A stretch of 64,000 nucleotides of DNA. Origin: Paenibacillus sacheonensis (lineage in GTDB: Bacteria > Bacillota > Bacilli > Paenibacillales > Paenibacillaceae). Made by a program: the position numbers and the translations under genes. The stretch is taken from contig NZ_JAAAMU010000006.1 of assembly GCF_009909195.1 (NCBI RefSeq), forward strand, positions 186,001 through 250,000, in the 5' to 3' direction. The notes beneath the pieces were generated by a model. The model ran no database searches and was not told the DNA's origin. It saw nothing but the letters and a program-made list of their open reading frames with translations. The first letter of the stretch is position 1. Each line of letters opens with the position of its first letter. Shown in pieces: positions 34,188 through 43,744 of the stretch.

Positions 34188-36484
34188 CGCTGCGCGGCAG
34201 CCTCCTTCTCGTAGTGGACGATTATGGATTCGGGCACATCCTCATCGCGGATGACCCTATAGCATGATGGCACGATAACCGTACCGGAGCAGACGCCGTT
34301 CTCCCGCTTCCACTCGGCGCTGATCGAGCCGTTCTTGGTCGGAAGCGTGGCCGACAGCCTGTCGGGTCCTTCGTCGGCCGGCTTGCGAAGACGGATGATC
34401 CCCTCGCCCAAACGCAGCACGTCAATGCCGCTGACCAATTGATGCAAAATATAGGCAGGAGACGCCCCCCACGCATGGCACTGGCTGACAAGCGGGCCTT
34501 CCCATAAATAAGTAGGCACATTGCCGCCGTAAGTGCTTGGCGTCACGCCGTGCGGCGTCGAGGCGTCGAACGTTTCCCACCATGTCGTCGCTCCGCGGTC
34601 TACCATCGCGCCCCAGTAATCGCGAATGAGCTCGAGCGCGCGGCTCGTCATGCCCATCCGCACGAAGACTTCCAGAACGATATGCTGGAAGAACGCGCCT
34701 TTGATCTCGACAAGCGCTTTCGTATCGTAATAACGCTCGATGAAGCGAGCCGTCTCCGCCTCGGTCATGAGACCGCACCATGCAGCCATGAAATTCGTCT
34801 GCAGGGACAGATGCGTGGACCGCGCGTCGCCGATCATGCAATCGGTGAACGCTTCCTCTTCCTGCAGCCACAGCCGCTCGCGGATATCCAGCTTCAGCCG
34901 CTCGGCTTGCTGCCGATAAGTTCCGCTCTCTTCGGACTTGCCCATTGCCAGCGCCATGTCGCCCATTGCTTCCAGCGCCGCCACGTAGAGCGCGTTGATG
35001 CAGGTGACCTTATCCCGCTTATCGATATGTACCGTCCAGTCAATGAAGCACCACCAGCCAGGCCGGTCCGCCCGGGCGAACAGCCCCGTCTCATCCTTCT
35101 GCGCGCTGAACCAAGCCGTCAGCCGGAGCAAATTGGGCCACAGCTGCTCGATAGTCGGAAGGTCGCCGGAATAGCGCCAATAATCGCGCACGCCGAGCAG
35201 CCAGTGTCCGCAGAAATCGGTCAGCATCTGCGCGTTGCGTTCGGGTCCCGTACCTGGAATCGAGCCGTCCGCATTCTGGATGCGCGCCCCTTGCAGCAGC
35301 GATTTGCGCAGCAGGGCGGTATCGCCAAATACATGATAGATCACCTTGCCCATTACGACGGCGTCGGCCACCCACAGCGCCTTCTCCCGCCAAGGGCAAT
35401 CCTCGAGATGATCCTGACTGTTCATCAGCGTCGTGCGGCAGCTTACGTCCCAAATCCGATTCAAGCGTTCTTCGCTCGTGGCGAACGTCCCTTGCTGCTT
35501 GAAGTCGTAATGCTGATGCTCGAATGCGAGCGCCTTCACCGTAAGCGGCAAAGGCGCCGCAAGGAAGGATACCTGCATGAATCGGCAAGCCCTTCGCCCG
35601 TATGTCGACAAGTGATTGCCGCCACGGCGGAGCACGAACGTATCCACATACTGCAGCTCCAGCGATTCACCGTACGCGATCCGCACGACGCCGCCATCAG
35701 GCGCTTCGATCGAGAGGACCGGTCGGCCGACGACTTCGCGTCCATAATCGAAGACGGCGCCCGGAAACGAATACGGCGCGGAGCAGTCAACCGTCATCCC
35801 TCCGCCAGACGATTGCGAGAGCAGCTCGCCGGCGCCCGTAACGCTTCCATAGTTGTCTTCCGTGCGGACGATTGCGGCCGGATACGCCAGCTCGCGGTGC
35901 AGCGGCGCTATCTCCGCAGGGATTAGATGCGCCCAAGGACTCTCCTCGTCGCCGATGCGCGCCACGATGCCGGCTTGCAGCCAGCCTTCCTCTATATAGC
36001 CGGGCTCCTCCCAACCATCTTCGCGGCCGGCCACGTAAATTTCATTAAATCCGCCCCACTTGCTGATCCGATGATTGCGCGTCTCCCATCGCGGCGAAAT
36101 CCGGCACGACCAAGATTCGTCCGAGCCTGTCAGCGCCTCGCCCGCAGCCGTCTCCAACTGCAGCCAGAAGCCTCCGGGACCTTGCATTTGAAGGGTGACG
36201 ATATCCTTCTCGCCGAAGTGATAGACAACCGCGCTAAGGACGTTCTCTCCTTCTCGCAAGAAGGGCGAAATATTGATTTCGTCGTAATACTGCCACTCCG
36301 GCGAGCAAGGGGACGGCCCTCTGCCGACTAAATGTCCGTTTACGAACAACTGATACATCTGGCATGCCGACACCTTTACGATACCGTCCGCCTGTTCCAA
36401 CGTAATCGTCTTTCTGAAATCGACGTAGATATTCGGCTGCAGTGCCGCTTGGTCGGGATACCAGATCCATGCCGCTTCCGTCAT
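34184..36484 (-). CDS. GH78 alpha-L-rhamnosidase-like enzyme
   Basis: This 766-residue protein has N-terminal beta-sandwich domains (about 1-330), including the lectin-like VNGHLVGRGP region. An (alpha/alpha)6 barrel follows, with the GH78 motif E361-D362-C363-P364-W365-R366-E367, whose acidic residues include the general acid. The C-terminal sandwich follows WGASPAYILHQLVSGI. Without a signal peptide it should remove terminal L-rhamnose inside the cell. The ATG shares one base with the preceding creatininase-like stop (TAATG), and its own stop overlaps the amidohydrolase start, so three genes are translated as a coupled block. Confidence 0.9.
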   Translation of the reverse strand: MTEAAWIWYPDQAALQPNIYVDFRKTITLEQADGIVKVSACQMYQLFVNGHLVGRGPSPCSPEWQYYDEINISPFLREGENVLSAVVYHFGEKDIVTLQMQGPGGFWLQLETAAGEALTGSDESWSCRISPRWETRNHRISKWGGFNEIYVAGREDGWEEPGYIEEGWLQAGIVARIGDEESPWAHLIPAEIAPLHRELAYPAAIVRTEDNYGSVTGAGELLSQSSGGGMTVDCSAPYSFPGAVFDYGREVVGRPVLSIEAPDGGVVRIAYGESLELQYVDTFVLRRGGNHLSTYGRRACRFMQVSFLAAPLPLTVKALAFEHQHYDFKQQGTFATSEERLNRIWDVSCRTTLMNSQDHLEDCPWREKALWVADAVVMGKVIYHVFGDTALLRKSLLQGARIQNADGSIPGTGPERNAQMLTDFCGHWLLGVRDYWRYSGDLPTIEQLWPNLLRLTAWFSAQKDETGLFARADRPGWWCFIDWTVHIDKRDKVTCINALYVAALEAMGDMALAMGKSEESGTYRQQAERLKLDIRERLWLQEEEAFTDCMIGDARSTHLSLQTNFMAAWCGLMTEAETARFIERYYDTKALVEIKGAFFQHIVLEVFVRMGMTSRALELIRDYWGAMVDRGATTWWETFDASTPHGVTPSTYGGNVPTYLWEGPLVSQCHAWGASPAYILHQLVSGIDVLRLGEGIIRLRKPADEGPDRLSATLPTKNGSISAEWKRENGVCSGTVIVPSCYRVIRDEDVPESIIVHYEKEAAAQR

Positions 36485-37392
36485 TACCCTCGCTCCCTAT
36501 GAATCGCCAGTCTTCCGAATTCCCTTGCGATCCGCGCGATGTCCTCGAATTTGCCCTCGACGAGGTATTGACCGTAATTCACGAATTCCGAACCGGCGAT
36601 ATGCGTCCAGAACTCCCAGCCGCCCACGTTCCGCCAGCCCTTGGCCTGCGCGTTCACGATCGCCCGCTCGCTGTCGATATAGCGATCCAGCATGTCATCA
36701 TCCCAGCTCACCATGTCCGTCGCCAAGCGCGACAGCCGCTCGACGATACGGTCCGCATAGCGTCTTCCCAGCTCCGGCGAAGAGCCGGCCTCGATGATTC
36801 CGCCGACGCTGTAATCAGGATCCTGCCGAATGCGCTCGATTTGCACGAGATCGGGATGCAAATCCCATAGCAGCGACGTTTCGCCGATGCCGGCATGATC
36901 GCCGAGGTACCCTTCATCAAGCGCAAGCCAATATTCCGGCGAGCCGAATACGGGAATCCGCAGCCGCTCGGACATGCGTACGGCCGTCTCGCGAACGACG
37001 ATTTGCTGGTTATGTCCGTAATGGCCGGTTAACAGAATGATCGCTTTGAAGCCGTTGCGATGGAATTCATAACAATATTGTTCCAGCCATGTCCGGAGCA
37101 TGACGTTCTCCCACGCCATCTCCGGTTCCATGATGACCGTCGCCGGCTTATCCAAGCCGCCCATCCCGCCGTAAAGCGGAGGATGCACGACTCCGCCTCC
37201 CGCACGAGCGGCCGTGCGGACAAGCAGCTCATGGGCCTTGAGGGAATCCAGTCCCAGCGCGTTATGCTCGCCATGCCATTCCACAGTACCCAGGGGCATA
37301 AACAATACCGGAAGCTTTGCCTGCGCGGCGCGAAATTCATGCGGCAGCATCAGTTCCCATTGAAACTTGCTGCGGGGCAGCTGATCGCTCAT
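36484..37392 (-). CDS. Creatininase family protein
   Basis: This 302-residue protein resembles creatininase-fold amidohydrolases: G-TVEWHGEHNALGLDS carries the E-H-x-H-x-D metal-binding pattern, LLTGHYGHNQQ replaces the usual GHGGN, and GDHAGIGETSLLWDLHPDL matches HAGEIETS of the family. Members open cyclic amides or related rings (creatinine, formamides in flavin and mycofactocin pathways). The presence of this gene inside a rhamnosidase block is unusual. The ATG at 37392 is chosen for AAGGAG ten bases upstream. The function within glycan breakdown is unknown; opening a lactam or lactone of a modified sugar is one possibility. Confidence 0.85.
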   Translation of the reverse strand: MSDQLPRSKFQWELMLPHEFRAAQAKLPVLFMPLGTVEWHGEHNALGLDSLKAHELLVRTAARAGGGVVHPPLYGGMGGLDKPATVIMEPEMAWENVMLRTWLEQYCYEFHRNGFKAIILLTGHYGHNQQIVVRETAVRMSERLRIPVFGSPEYWLALDEGYLGDHAGIGETSLLWDLHPDLVQIERIRQDPDYSVGGIIEAGSSPELGRRYADRIVERLSRLATDMVSWDDDMLDRYIDSERAIVNAQAKGWRNVGGWEFWTHIAGSEFVNYGQYLVEGKFEDIARIAREFGRLAIHRERG

Positions 37393-37564
37393 TCTGAATC
37401 GACTCCTTTTTACCGTCTGCTCTATCCCCTGACTATCCAAACCGGGGTTCACCTTTTATGATAGGCAAGCCCCGATGCGGAGGTAAGAACAACATTTTTA
37501 CTTTCAGGTACGATCTTGCCCGCTTTGTACGAAGTCCGGTCGATGCCGGTCTTTTGCGCTGCGG

Positions 37565-39364
37565 CTACGGCCGGCGGCGGACGATTTCCATGCCTGCTCC
37601 CGTTTCGCAGCGGATGGATTGCGGGTGCCGCACGAAGCCCTTTATCTGGCCGGCTGGGTTTCGCTCCGCTTCCACCTCAATGATGCCATGCGGGGTGGGA
37701 ACCTCCGCTTTCATCCATTTCAGTCCGCCCAAGGCAGGCTTGGCGCTGAAGCTGGCAAACCCCGGCTCCAGCGGCCGAATGCCGGCAACGTATGCCTGAA
37801 GTCCATAGCTGGAGGAACCTCCCCAAGCGTGGCTGAGCGATAACGTATCGCCATGATTTCCGACGGGGAGACTGCCGTCGCGGTTCATCATTTCCCAGTA
37901 CGTGCGGTGGCCCTGGTTCAGATGGCTCGCCCCGATGCGCCGCATGACTTCTAGACCTCTATCCGTCTGTCCCGCATGGAAGCTGGCAAGCGCTTCGTAT
38001 GCCGACATATACGGCCATATCGTATCGTTATGCCGCCATACCGCCGCTTCCTTCGGCAGGACCTCCCACCACCAGGCGCCGTCCTCGGACTCCTCGAACA
38101 CCGGCACGACGTTGATCGACCCGCGCTCCGTCCAGAACCGCTCCTGCACCTCTTGTAATATCGCCGCTGCCCGCGGCGGGTCCGCCACATCGTGCAAGAT
38201 TGCCCATAAGTTGCCGTCGATCGCGAACCGGTCCCGCTGCTTCGTGCCTGCCGGGAGCATTGTCAGCAGCGGCGTCCCCGCGACGCTGAATTGCGCAAGA
38301 ATGGAACGCTTCGTCCGCTCGGCCTGTTCCTGGCAAAAATGTCGCAGGGGATGATCGAGCAGCGCGAATAAGCGATGGAGCGCATCCCAAGCGGCTTTCT
38401 GCGCAAGCGCTAGCCCGCTGATTTTCCCGCGTGCGTCAATCGAATACATCCAGCTGTTGAGCCCGCTGATCAAGCCGTCCCGATCCATGCGCTTGTTCAT
38501 CCAAGCCACAACCTCTATCAGCCGGTTCGCGTTTTCCCGCAGATAACCGACATCCCCCGTCAATAGGACGTATTCCCACAGATTGACGACCGTCCACATC
38601 GTCCACTCGTAGAAGATTTGGCCGTAGGCGCCGCTGCCCGGAATAATGCCTTTCTCCTCGCCCTCCGCATGCTGAATGCTTAACAGCAGCTCAAGCGTGT
38701 TTTTGACGATTTCAGGCCGATCGAATGCGTATAAGGCGGTAAGCGAGGCGGGCCTCAAATCGCCGCCCCATATATCCTTGTCCCTCCGTACCCCGTCCCA
38801 GATGACATAGTCCGAAAAGGGTCCTATGAGCTCTCGCTGCGTGTACTTGGAGGGCTGACTGCAAATCTCCGTCGTATAGACGCCCATCGCCCAGCAGTCG
38901 TTGATCAGCTCATCGTCGCATTCAAAACCTCCGACGGTCTTATAAGGAGCTGCCGTATAGACCAGCCAAAGCTCGAGGATTTCCAGCGGCTCGTCGGACC
39001 GGTTGTCGATTTCCAGGTAGCGCAGGACCGTCAAATCGTCCTCCAGCACGTATACGCCGTCTCCCCGGGAAACGAACTGGCTTAGCGTACCGAAAGGCCG
39101 CATGCGCACATACGAGGGGAACCTTCCGGACAGCCATGCTTCATCCTCGAAGCCTTTATATAGCGATGGAAATAGTCGATCGTCGCTTGTGTACGCATAA
39201 CGAATGCGTTCCCATGCCGGCGAAGCCCCTCCTAGCCGAACATGCAATAAGCCCGCGCGTTTTATTTCGAAATCGAACCGTACGGTTTGCCCCGGCTGCA
39301 GTACGATCGGCGAGAAACCGTCGGGAACCAGCTCTCGGGAAGACGGAGAATAGGATCGTTTCAT
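37565..39364 (-). CDS. GH78-like six-hairpin glycosidase
   Basis: This 599-residue protein is related to alpha-L-rhamnosidases but shorter than the 766-residue neighbour. It has a small N-terminal sandwich (about 1-150) and an (alpha/alpha)6 barrel in which YTQRELIGPFSDYVIWDGVRRDKDIWGGD occupies the place of the catalytic acidic motif (DGVRRD, about residues 205-210). HAWGGSSSYGLQAYVAGI and the C-terminal sandwich are GH78-like. No signal peptide was seen. GGAGG lies 13 bases before the ATG at 39364; a GTG at 39388 is an alternative. It is the first gene of the enzyme block, 172 nt before the creatininase-like gene. Confidence 0.82.
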   Translation of the reverse strand: MKRSYSPSSRELVPDGFSPIVLQPGQTVRFDFEIKRAGLLHVRLGGASPAWERIRYAYTSDDRLFPSLYKGFEDEAWLSGRFPSYVRMRPFGTLSQFVSRGDGVYVLEDDLTVLRYLEIDNRSDEPLEILELWLVYTAAPYKTVGGFECDDELINDCWAMGVYTTEICSQPSKYTQRELIGPFSDYVIWDGVRRDKDIWGGDLRPASLTALYAFDRPEIVKNTLELLLSIQHAEGEEKGIIPGSGAYGQIFYEWTMWTVVNLWEYVLLTGDVGYLRENANRLIEVVAWMNKRMDRDGLISGLNSWMYSIDARGKISGLALAQKAAWDALHRLFALLDHPLRHFCQEQAERTKRSILAQFSVAGTPLLTMLPAGTKQRDRFAIDGNLWAILHDVADPPRAAAILQEVQERFWTERGSINVVPVFEESEDGAWWWEVLPKEAAVWRHNDTIWPYMSAYEALASFHAGQTDRGLEVMRRIGASHLNQGHRTYWEMMNRDGSLPVGNHGDTLSLSHAWGGSSSYGLQAYVAGIRPLEPGFASFSAKPALGGLKWMKAEVPTPHGIIEVEAERNPAGQIKGFVRHPQSIRCETGAGMEIVRRRP

Positions 39365-39591
39365 CTCGATGGGTGCACCTCCACACACGTATTTAGTTCG
39401 TCCGGTTGAACAGCGGCAGACGTCTGAACACCTTCTGCATGCCCTCTTTCTAATCTTAAAAAAAGACCCTTGTTTACGAAATACGATCCTCTTGACATTC
39501 GGGTAGATTTTTGTCGGCTTGCGGCCGTGACGCTGTTCGAGTGTTCACTCGCCCGTCAACGTGCTGCCATTGAAGCCAAGCCTTTCAAACT

Positions 39592-39610
39592 GAACGTTTA
39601 CCGCTTTCAA
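39592..39610 (-). promoter_or_regulatory. cre-like site upstream of the enzyme block
   Basis: On the minus strand TGAAAGCGGTAAACGTTCA resembles a catabolite-responsive element with one inserted base, and its ends TGAA/TTCA are symmetric. It lies about 230 bp before the GH78-like start, a little far for a repressor site. Confidence 0.25.
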
Positions 39611-39617
39611 GCCGAAC

Positions 39618-39655
39618 TAAAACACGCGCACCGATTGAGCATCGATGCGCGCTAG
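39618..39655 (-). terminator. Terminator of the TIM-barrel gene
   Basis: On the minus strand GCGCATCGAT and ATCGGTGCGC pair with one mismatch around GCTCA, extended by GCGC/GTG, and are followed by TTTTAG. It lies about 110 nt after the stop at 39763. Confidence 0.65.
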
Positions 39656-39762
39656 GATTTTAATAAATAACTTCGATGTGCGGACGCCGGCTTCGCCGTT
39701 GATAGCGGACGACTGCCTAAGCTTTATGCAAGAAAGAAACGGTTTAGCCCGGAATGATCATG

Positions 39763-41409
39763 CTACGGATGGGATTTTAAGCGCCAGTCCGAACAATCCA
39801 GCAGCTTCTGGCGAATCTCGCCGCGATAGCGTTTCGTATCCCCCGCAAACAAAGTAAGGGCAGGTATCGTGAATGCTTTCTTGCTCTTGTCGATGCTTGT
39901 CCAGTTCCATCCGATTTCGTGTATTCCCGAACTGCCGTTTAGCGCAGGATACGCAAGATATTCCGTTTGTCGGGTATAGCGCAGCATCGCATTTTCAAGG
40001 CCGAGCGGTCCCCAACTTGTGGCGAAAAGCCCAAACATGCCCCACAAGGCGTCGTAGCCGTCCTCGCCCATCAGGAGCTTACCGGGATTGCGTTTTGCAA
40101 ATTCATCTGCGAAAGCCGCCACTCCCTCGTAGGGCGAATAATCGGGCGCATTGGACCAGCGAATGGCTCCGTCCAGGAAAATTCCATCAAACCCGTACGC
40201 ATGAATCAGCTCGTCCGCCTTATCGAGCATGTAAGCTCGTAAATCGGGATGCCCGTAATTGAGAATGAACCCCATGTTCTCTTGCGACAAATCGCTGTTC
40301 CAATCGATCCAATCCTGGATCTGGGCAAAACCCTCCGAATCTTTCAAGGCCGCATCGAGCAAATCATGTTCCTGTAAAAACCGACGCGTTGCCAAATTCG
40401 GTCCTCCGAGCATAGGAATGATTTTGACCCCCAGCAAGTGCGCGGTTTCCACCAGCCGGCGAAGTCCGGATTCCCCCCCTAACCTTTCTCCGGGGCTATG
40501 GTAAGGATAAGTGCAATAATATCGGCCATCCCACGCAGGCAGGAACGCAAGGACATGTTTTCCGGGCAGGTCGCCGCATATATCGCGGAGCTGTTCTTCC
40601 ATGTCGAGGAATGTATTAAACACATGGCCTGTCCAATGTTCGCCGTGGAAATTGACAACTACTCGAATGTCTTCGATCCACTGTACATCTTCCCGATCGC
40701 GAAACGGCTTAACGCCGAAGTGATATTCCAGATCGGCGAATCGTTCTGCGACGACTGCGGCTCTGGATTGCAGTTTCCCGACCCTCCATTCCGGGAGCAC
40801 GATTTGGCTATTCCAGTTTCGGCGGTCTTCTTCGAAGGAAAGAATCAGAACCGGTGCATCTTCCTCCCTATCGTAATAAGCCGCAAAGCCTTTTTTTCGG
40901 ACCAAGCTGTCTTTGGAAAGAGCGTACCATTCGTTTGCGGTGCCGTTACCTGCCCCGGCTTCTCCGATAATAACGAGCGGCATCGTTGCCTCTCGCCCTG
41001 GGTAGATCAATGGCTGTATGCCGGTTGGATGCTGAAATTCCCGCTTGCCCATATTATCCGAATCCGCATCAAAATATTGGATATCGATACCAATGACATG
41101 AATAAGCAAGGATTTGCAAAGTTCTGTTGCATGTTCGCCACGGCCGTTGATCGAGATAGGCCCATCCTTATCTTTTCTTTCTATCGCGAGTTCCAGGGAA
41201 CCATCTGCGCTTAGTTGCCCGCCGGCTGCCCATAATCGGTTCGAAATGAGCCGCAGCGTTCCGTTCTCTTCCACTGTTCGGGTGTGCTCCGGCGAAGGGC
41301 AATAGATATTCCCGTTCGTTGAAAGCCGAATGGCGAACTTCAATCCGCCGAACGAAATATAGGTGTCGCCAAAATAATAACCAATCGTATACAGAAGCTT
41401 CTCCCCCAA
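39763..41409 (-). CDS. Unclassified TIM-barrel glycosidase-like protein
   Basis: This frame of 548 residues has an N-terminal beta-rich part (about 1-215) and then a barrel with blocks typical of glycosidases: HVLAFLPAWDGRYYCTYPYH, LGVKIIPMLGGPN, YGFDGIFLDGAIRWSN and GKLLMGEDGYDALWG. The Asp in FLDG and the Glu in MGED are placed like a catalytic pair. I cannot name a family. No ATG opens the frame: the only start-like codon near the front is TTG at 41409, with no proper ribosome-binding site. The real start may be this TTG, a CTG five codons later after GGGGGAG, or the gene may have lost its front end. It faces a divergent AraC regulator. Confidence 0.75.
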   Translation of the reverse strand: MGEKLLYTIGYYFGDTYISFGGLKFAIRLSTNGNIYCPSPEHTRTVEENGTLRLISNRLWAAGGQLSADGSLELAIERKDKDGPISINGRGEHATELCKSLLIHVIGIDIQYFDADSDNMGKREFQHPTGIQPLIYPGREATMPLVIIGEAGAGNGTANEWYALSKDSLVRKKGFAAYYDREEDAPVLILSFEEDRRNWNSQIVLPEWRVGKLQSRAAVVAERFADLEYHFGVKPFRDREDVQWIEDIRVVVNFHGEHWTGHVFNTFLDMEEQLRDICGDLPGKHVLAFLPAWDGRYYCTYPYHSPGERLGGESGLRRLVETAHLLGVKIIPMLGGPNLATRRFLQEHDLLDAALKDSEGFAQIQDWIDWNSDLSQENMGFILNYGHPDLRAYMLDKADELIHAYGFDGIFLDGAIRWSNAPDYSPYEGVAAFADEFAKRNPGKLLMGEDGYDALWGMFGLFATSWGPLGLENAMLRYTRQTEYLAYPALNGSSGIHEIGWNWTSIDKSKKAFTIPALTLFAGDTKRYRGEIRQKLLDCSDWRLKSHP

Positions 41410-41527
41410 GTAATCGAATAAAACGTACGTTGAATAAGTTGATTTTACCTATACAACATAAGACAATACTAGTATTATCGCGAACTCAATTCGTACGATT
41501 TAAACCAATTATCGAGGTGGCTTATGT

Positions 41528-42394
41528 ATGAGCTATTATCATTTTGAAGCACCGCCGCTGCCTTCTTACTATATTTGCGGGGAACAGATCATAAAAAAAG
41601 GGGATGCCCACGCTGCCCGTTCGAACATCGGCGTTTTCGATTTGCTTATCGTGCTGGAAGGATCCCTGTACATGGGAGAGGAGGATCGTCAGTGGGAGCT
41701 GCAACAGTGGGACATGCTTCTTCTTCGCCCGGACGCTCATCATTACCCTTTCGCGCCGTGCAGAGAAGAAGGGCGCTTTTTCTGGATGCATTTTCAAGCC
41801 GGTTCACGGTGGAGCGAAGCAGAAGCGCAATACCCGGAAAAACCATTGCCCATCGACAGGAGTCACGCTGAACATTTCGGCACTACCTACTCGCTTTATT
41901 TCCCGAAATACTGGTCGATTAGAAGAAAGGGCGAGGTTGAAAAAGAAATGAACGCGCTGCTGACTTCAAACAGCAGGACGTCGATGATGAACTGTTGGGA
42001 GCAACAAGCTGCTTTTCACCGGATGCTTCGGATCATAAGCCAAGAAACTCACGAGATGCGTGCTTCAGCCGGTCTGCATTTAGTCGAGAGAGTAACGGAG
42101 TATCTTCGGAACCGTTATAAACAAGCCATAACCAATGAAACGTTAGCTGACGAGTTCCACTTCCATGCCGTATACATGACTAGAACCATGCAACGACATC
42201 AGGGATGCACGCCGCTCCAATACTTGATGAAAGTCCGTATCGAACAAGCCAAATTGCGGTTAGTAAACACGGACAGCAGCATTGCGATGATTGCCGAAGA
42301 CGTGGGGTTCGAGAGTAACACATACTTCACGCGGTGTTTTCAAAAGATGGAACACAAAACGCCTAGCGAATATCGGAATCAATTCAGAGTTTAA
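41528..42394 (+). CDS. AraC family transcriptional regulator
   Basis: This 288-residue protein has an N-terminal cupin-like sensing domain (LLIVLEGSLYMGEEDRQWEL, then LLLRPDAHHYPF), a linker, and a C-terminal AraC pair of helix-turn-helix units (NETLADEFHFHAVYMTRTMQRHQG and IAMIAEDVGFESNTYFTRCFQKM). It is divergent from the TIM-barrel gene with a 118-bp gap and is probably its activator in response to a sugar. GAGGTGG precedes the ATG by seven bases. An overlapping out-of-frame ATG just upstream is ignored. Confidence 0.93.
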   Translation: MSYYHFEAPPLPSYYICGEQIIKKGDAHAARSNIGVFDLLIVLEGSLYMGEEDRQWELQQWDMLLLRPDAHHYPFAPCREEGRFFWMHFQAGSRWSEAEAQYPEKPLPIDRSHAEHFGTTYSLYFPKYWSIRRKGEVEKEMNALLTSNSRTSMMNCWEQQAAFHRMLRIISQETHEMRASAGLHLVERVTEYLRNRYKQAITNETLADEFHFHAVYMTRTMQRHQGCTPLQYLMKVRIEQAKLRLVNTDSSIAMIAEDVGFESNTYFTRCFQKMEHKTPSEYRNQFRV

Positions 42395-42417
42395 TGCCGA
42401 AGGTTTTGTTTGGAAAT

Positions 42418-42441
42418 GAAAAAGCACTCCCGAAGGAGTGC
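42418..42441 (-). terminator. Terminator of the 72-residue gene
   Basis: On the minus strand AAGCACTCC-TTCG-GGAGTGCTT is a perfect tetraloop hairpin followed by TTTCATT, 17 nt after the small gene. It also lies just after the plus-strand AraC gene, where the T-run is lacking. Confidence 0.8.
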
Positions 42442-42457
42442 TTGAAGAAAGGACCTA

Positions 42458-42676
42458 TTATTCATAAGAAGAGTTTTCTAAATCATAAACGGAATACCCT
42501 TTTTCATCGATATACTTATAAATCTTATCCATTTCCCTTATCGCGACGGTTCTATTCGAGAATCTTCCCACTTCATTTCCATCGGCTAATATAGCCCATC
42601 TTCCTGAAGAAGTTTCCGCAATAGTCAGACTTTTAGTGAAGTAAATGGCCGTCCCATCCTGCGATCGAATAAACAT
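42458..42676 (-). CDS. Hypothetical protein of 72 residues
   Basis: The protein reads as a compact cytoplasmic domain with a possible start at the ATG 42676, ten bases after AAGGGAG (an in-frame GTG three codons earlier overlaps that site). Blocks such as YFTKSLTIAETSSGRWAILA and a helical VAIREMDKIYKYI suggest beta strands followed by a helix. A terminator follows directly, which supports a real gene. No family was recognised and the neighbours give no clue. Confidence 0.7.
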   Translation of the reverse strand: MFIRSQDGTAIYFTKSLTIAETSSGRWAILADGNEVGRFSNRTVAIREMDKIYKYIDEKGYSVYDLENSSYE

Positions 42677-42859
42677 CTTTATCACGCTCCCTTATATTCT
42701 TCGCAAGGAAGAGATCTCCTTTATTGCCTGGGAATAGTGTCAACGGGAAGCAAGGAGGAGAAGAACGCGATATCGAATCTGATTCCAAGCGCGGTCAGAA
42801 TCGCCGGAGAGAAATTCGCTAAGGCTGTTTAGCGATCCTTATGGGAAACTGGGGTAAGG

Positions 42860-43078
42860 TTACGGGGTAAATTGGTTTTCTGGTTGACCGGAAATCATGA
42901 ATGCAATCGAATTGTATACTTCAACCACTTCGTTATTTCGAACGCTTAATTCGGAAGAAAACTCCGCTCTCATATGAGCCAGAAGCTCTCGGCAATGTCT
43001 TATTTTCTCCTTTTCGGAGAACTGTGAATGATAAATTAAAACCGCATTCTCCAAATATTTGGATGCCGGGCGATTCAT
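42860..43078 (-). CDS. Hypothetical small helical protein
   Basis: This 72-residue frame begins at an ATG after GGCAGCAAAT, with only a weak ribosome-binding site. It is charged and helix-rich (FSEKEKIRHCRELLAHMRAEF...VRNNEVVEVYNSIAFMI). The two-helix pattern is faintly like Spo0E-type phosphatases, but the key SQELD signature is missing, so that name is not given. Whether it is expressed is uncertain. Confidence 0.45.
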   Translation of the reverse strand: MNRPASKYLENAVLIYHSQFSEKEKIRHCRELLAHMRAEFSSELSVRNNEVVEVYNSIAFMISGQPENQFTP

Positions 43079-43744
43079 ATTTGCTGCCCCCCATGCTAAG
43101 AACTATTCAATAAATAACCATTTTAAAGCCTAATCAAACCTTCGTATGTTTAAATCCCAATGAAACCGGCAGGTGATCGTTTGACCCTGTGCCGCGCAAC
43201 GTAAGTAAACTATCGTTCGCAGTTTAGGATTCTGCCATCGCATTGCCCGCAAGATCGTCAAGAACATTGAATTCGCGTTGCGACGAACAAGCTCGTTATC
43301 TCTATTAGGAGAAAGGCCGCCCAGCAGCCTTTGAACCTCTTATTCCTTTCAGGATGATCAGCAGCGGCCGGTTGGTTCTTGCTGAAGATAGCGTCGTTTA
43401 ATTGGTTGACGGCAGGAGCAACGCGGGACTGCCGCAGGGGGATACATCTGTCATGAAGTTCGGCATGCGGCAGAAGCTGCCGACGCACAACGCGAATTCG
43501 GGCTGAGCTCTATCGCCTAACGGTTGCCAGCGTCGCTATTCCTCAGAATATACCGCTAAATAAACCCTAACGATTGCGATGGACGCTATTTGCCGTTTAA
43601 GCACTGATTAGCACGGCAAATCTTACAACTAAGCCTCCTGGCAACCATTAGCGAGATAAATGGGGCATTTTGAGCCGATTAGCGAACTGTACAACCGTTA
43701 GCTGCAGGATGTTGAGGTTGAGCGTTATTTCACAAGCATGACGG

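Larger units (their letters stand above)
39365..39762. other. Intergenic region upstream of the enzyme block
   Basis: This region is 398 bp long. It contains the terminator of the unclassified TIM-barrel gene (39618-39655) and a cre-like site (39592-39610), and should contain the promoter of the GH78-like enzyme operon, for which no convincing -35/-10 pair was found. Confidence 0.5.

Noticed and set aside
42860..43078. Spo0E-like phosphatase call for the 72-residue frame
   Set aside because: It has two helices of suitable length, but the SQELD signature is absent, so it is listed only as hypothetical.
43258..43488. Possible transposase remnant
   Set aside because: The stretch has no catalytic motif, terminal repeats or target duplication.
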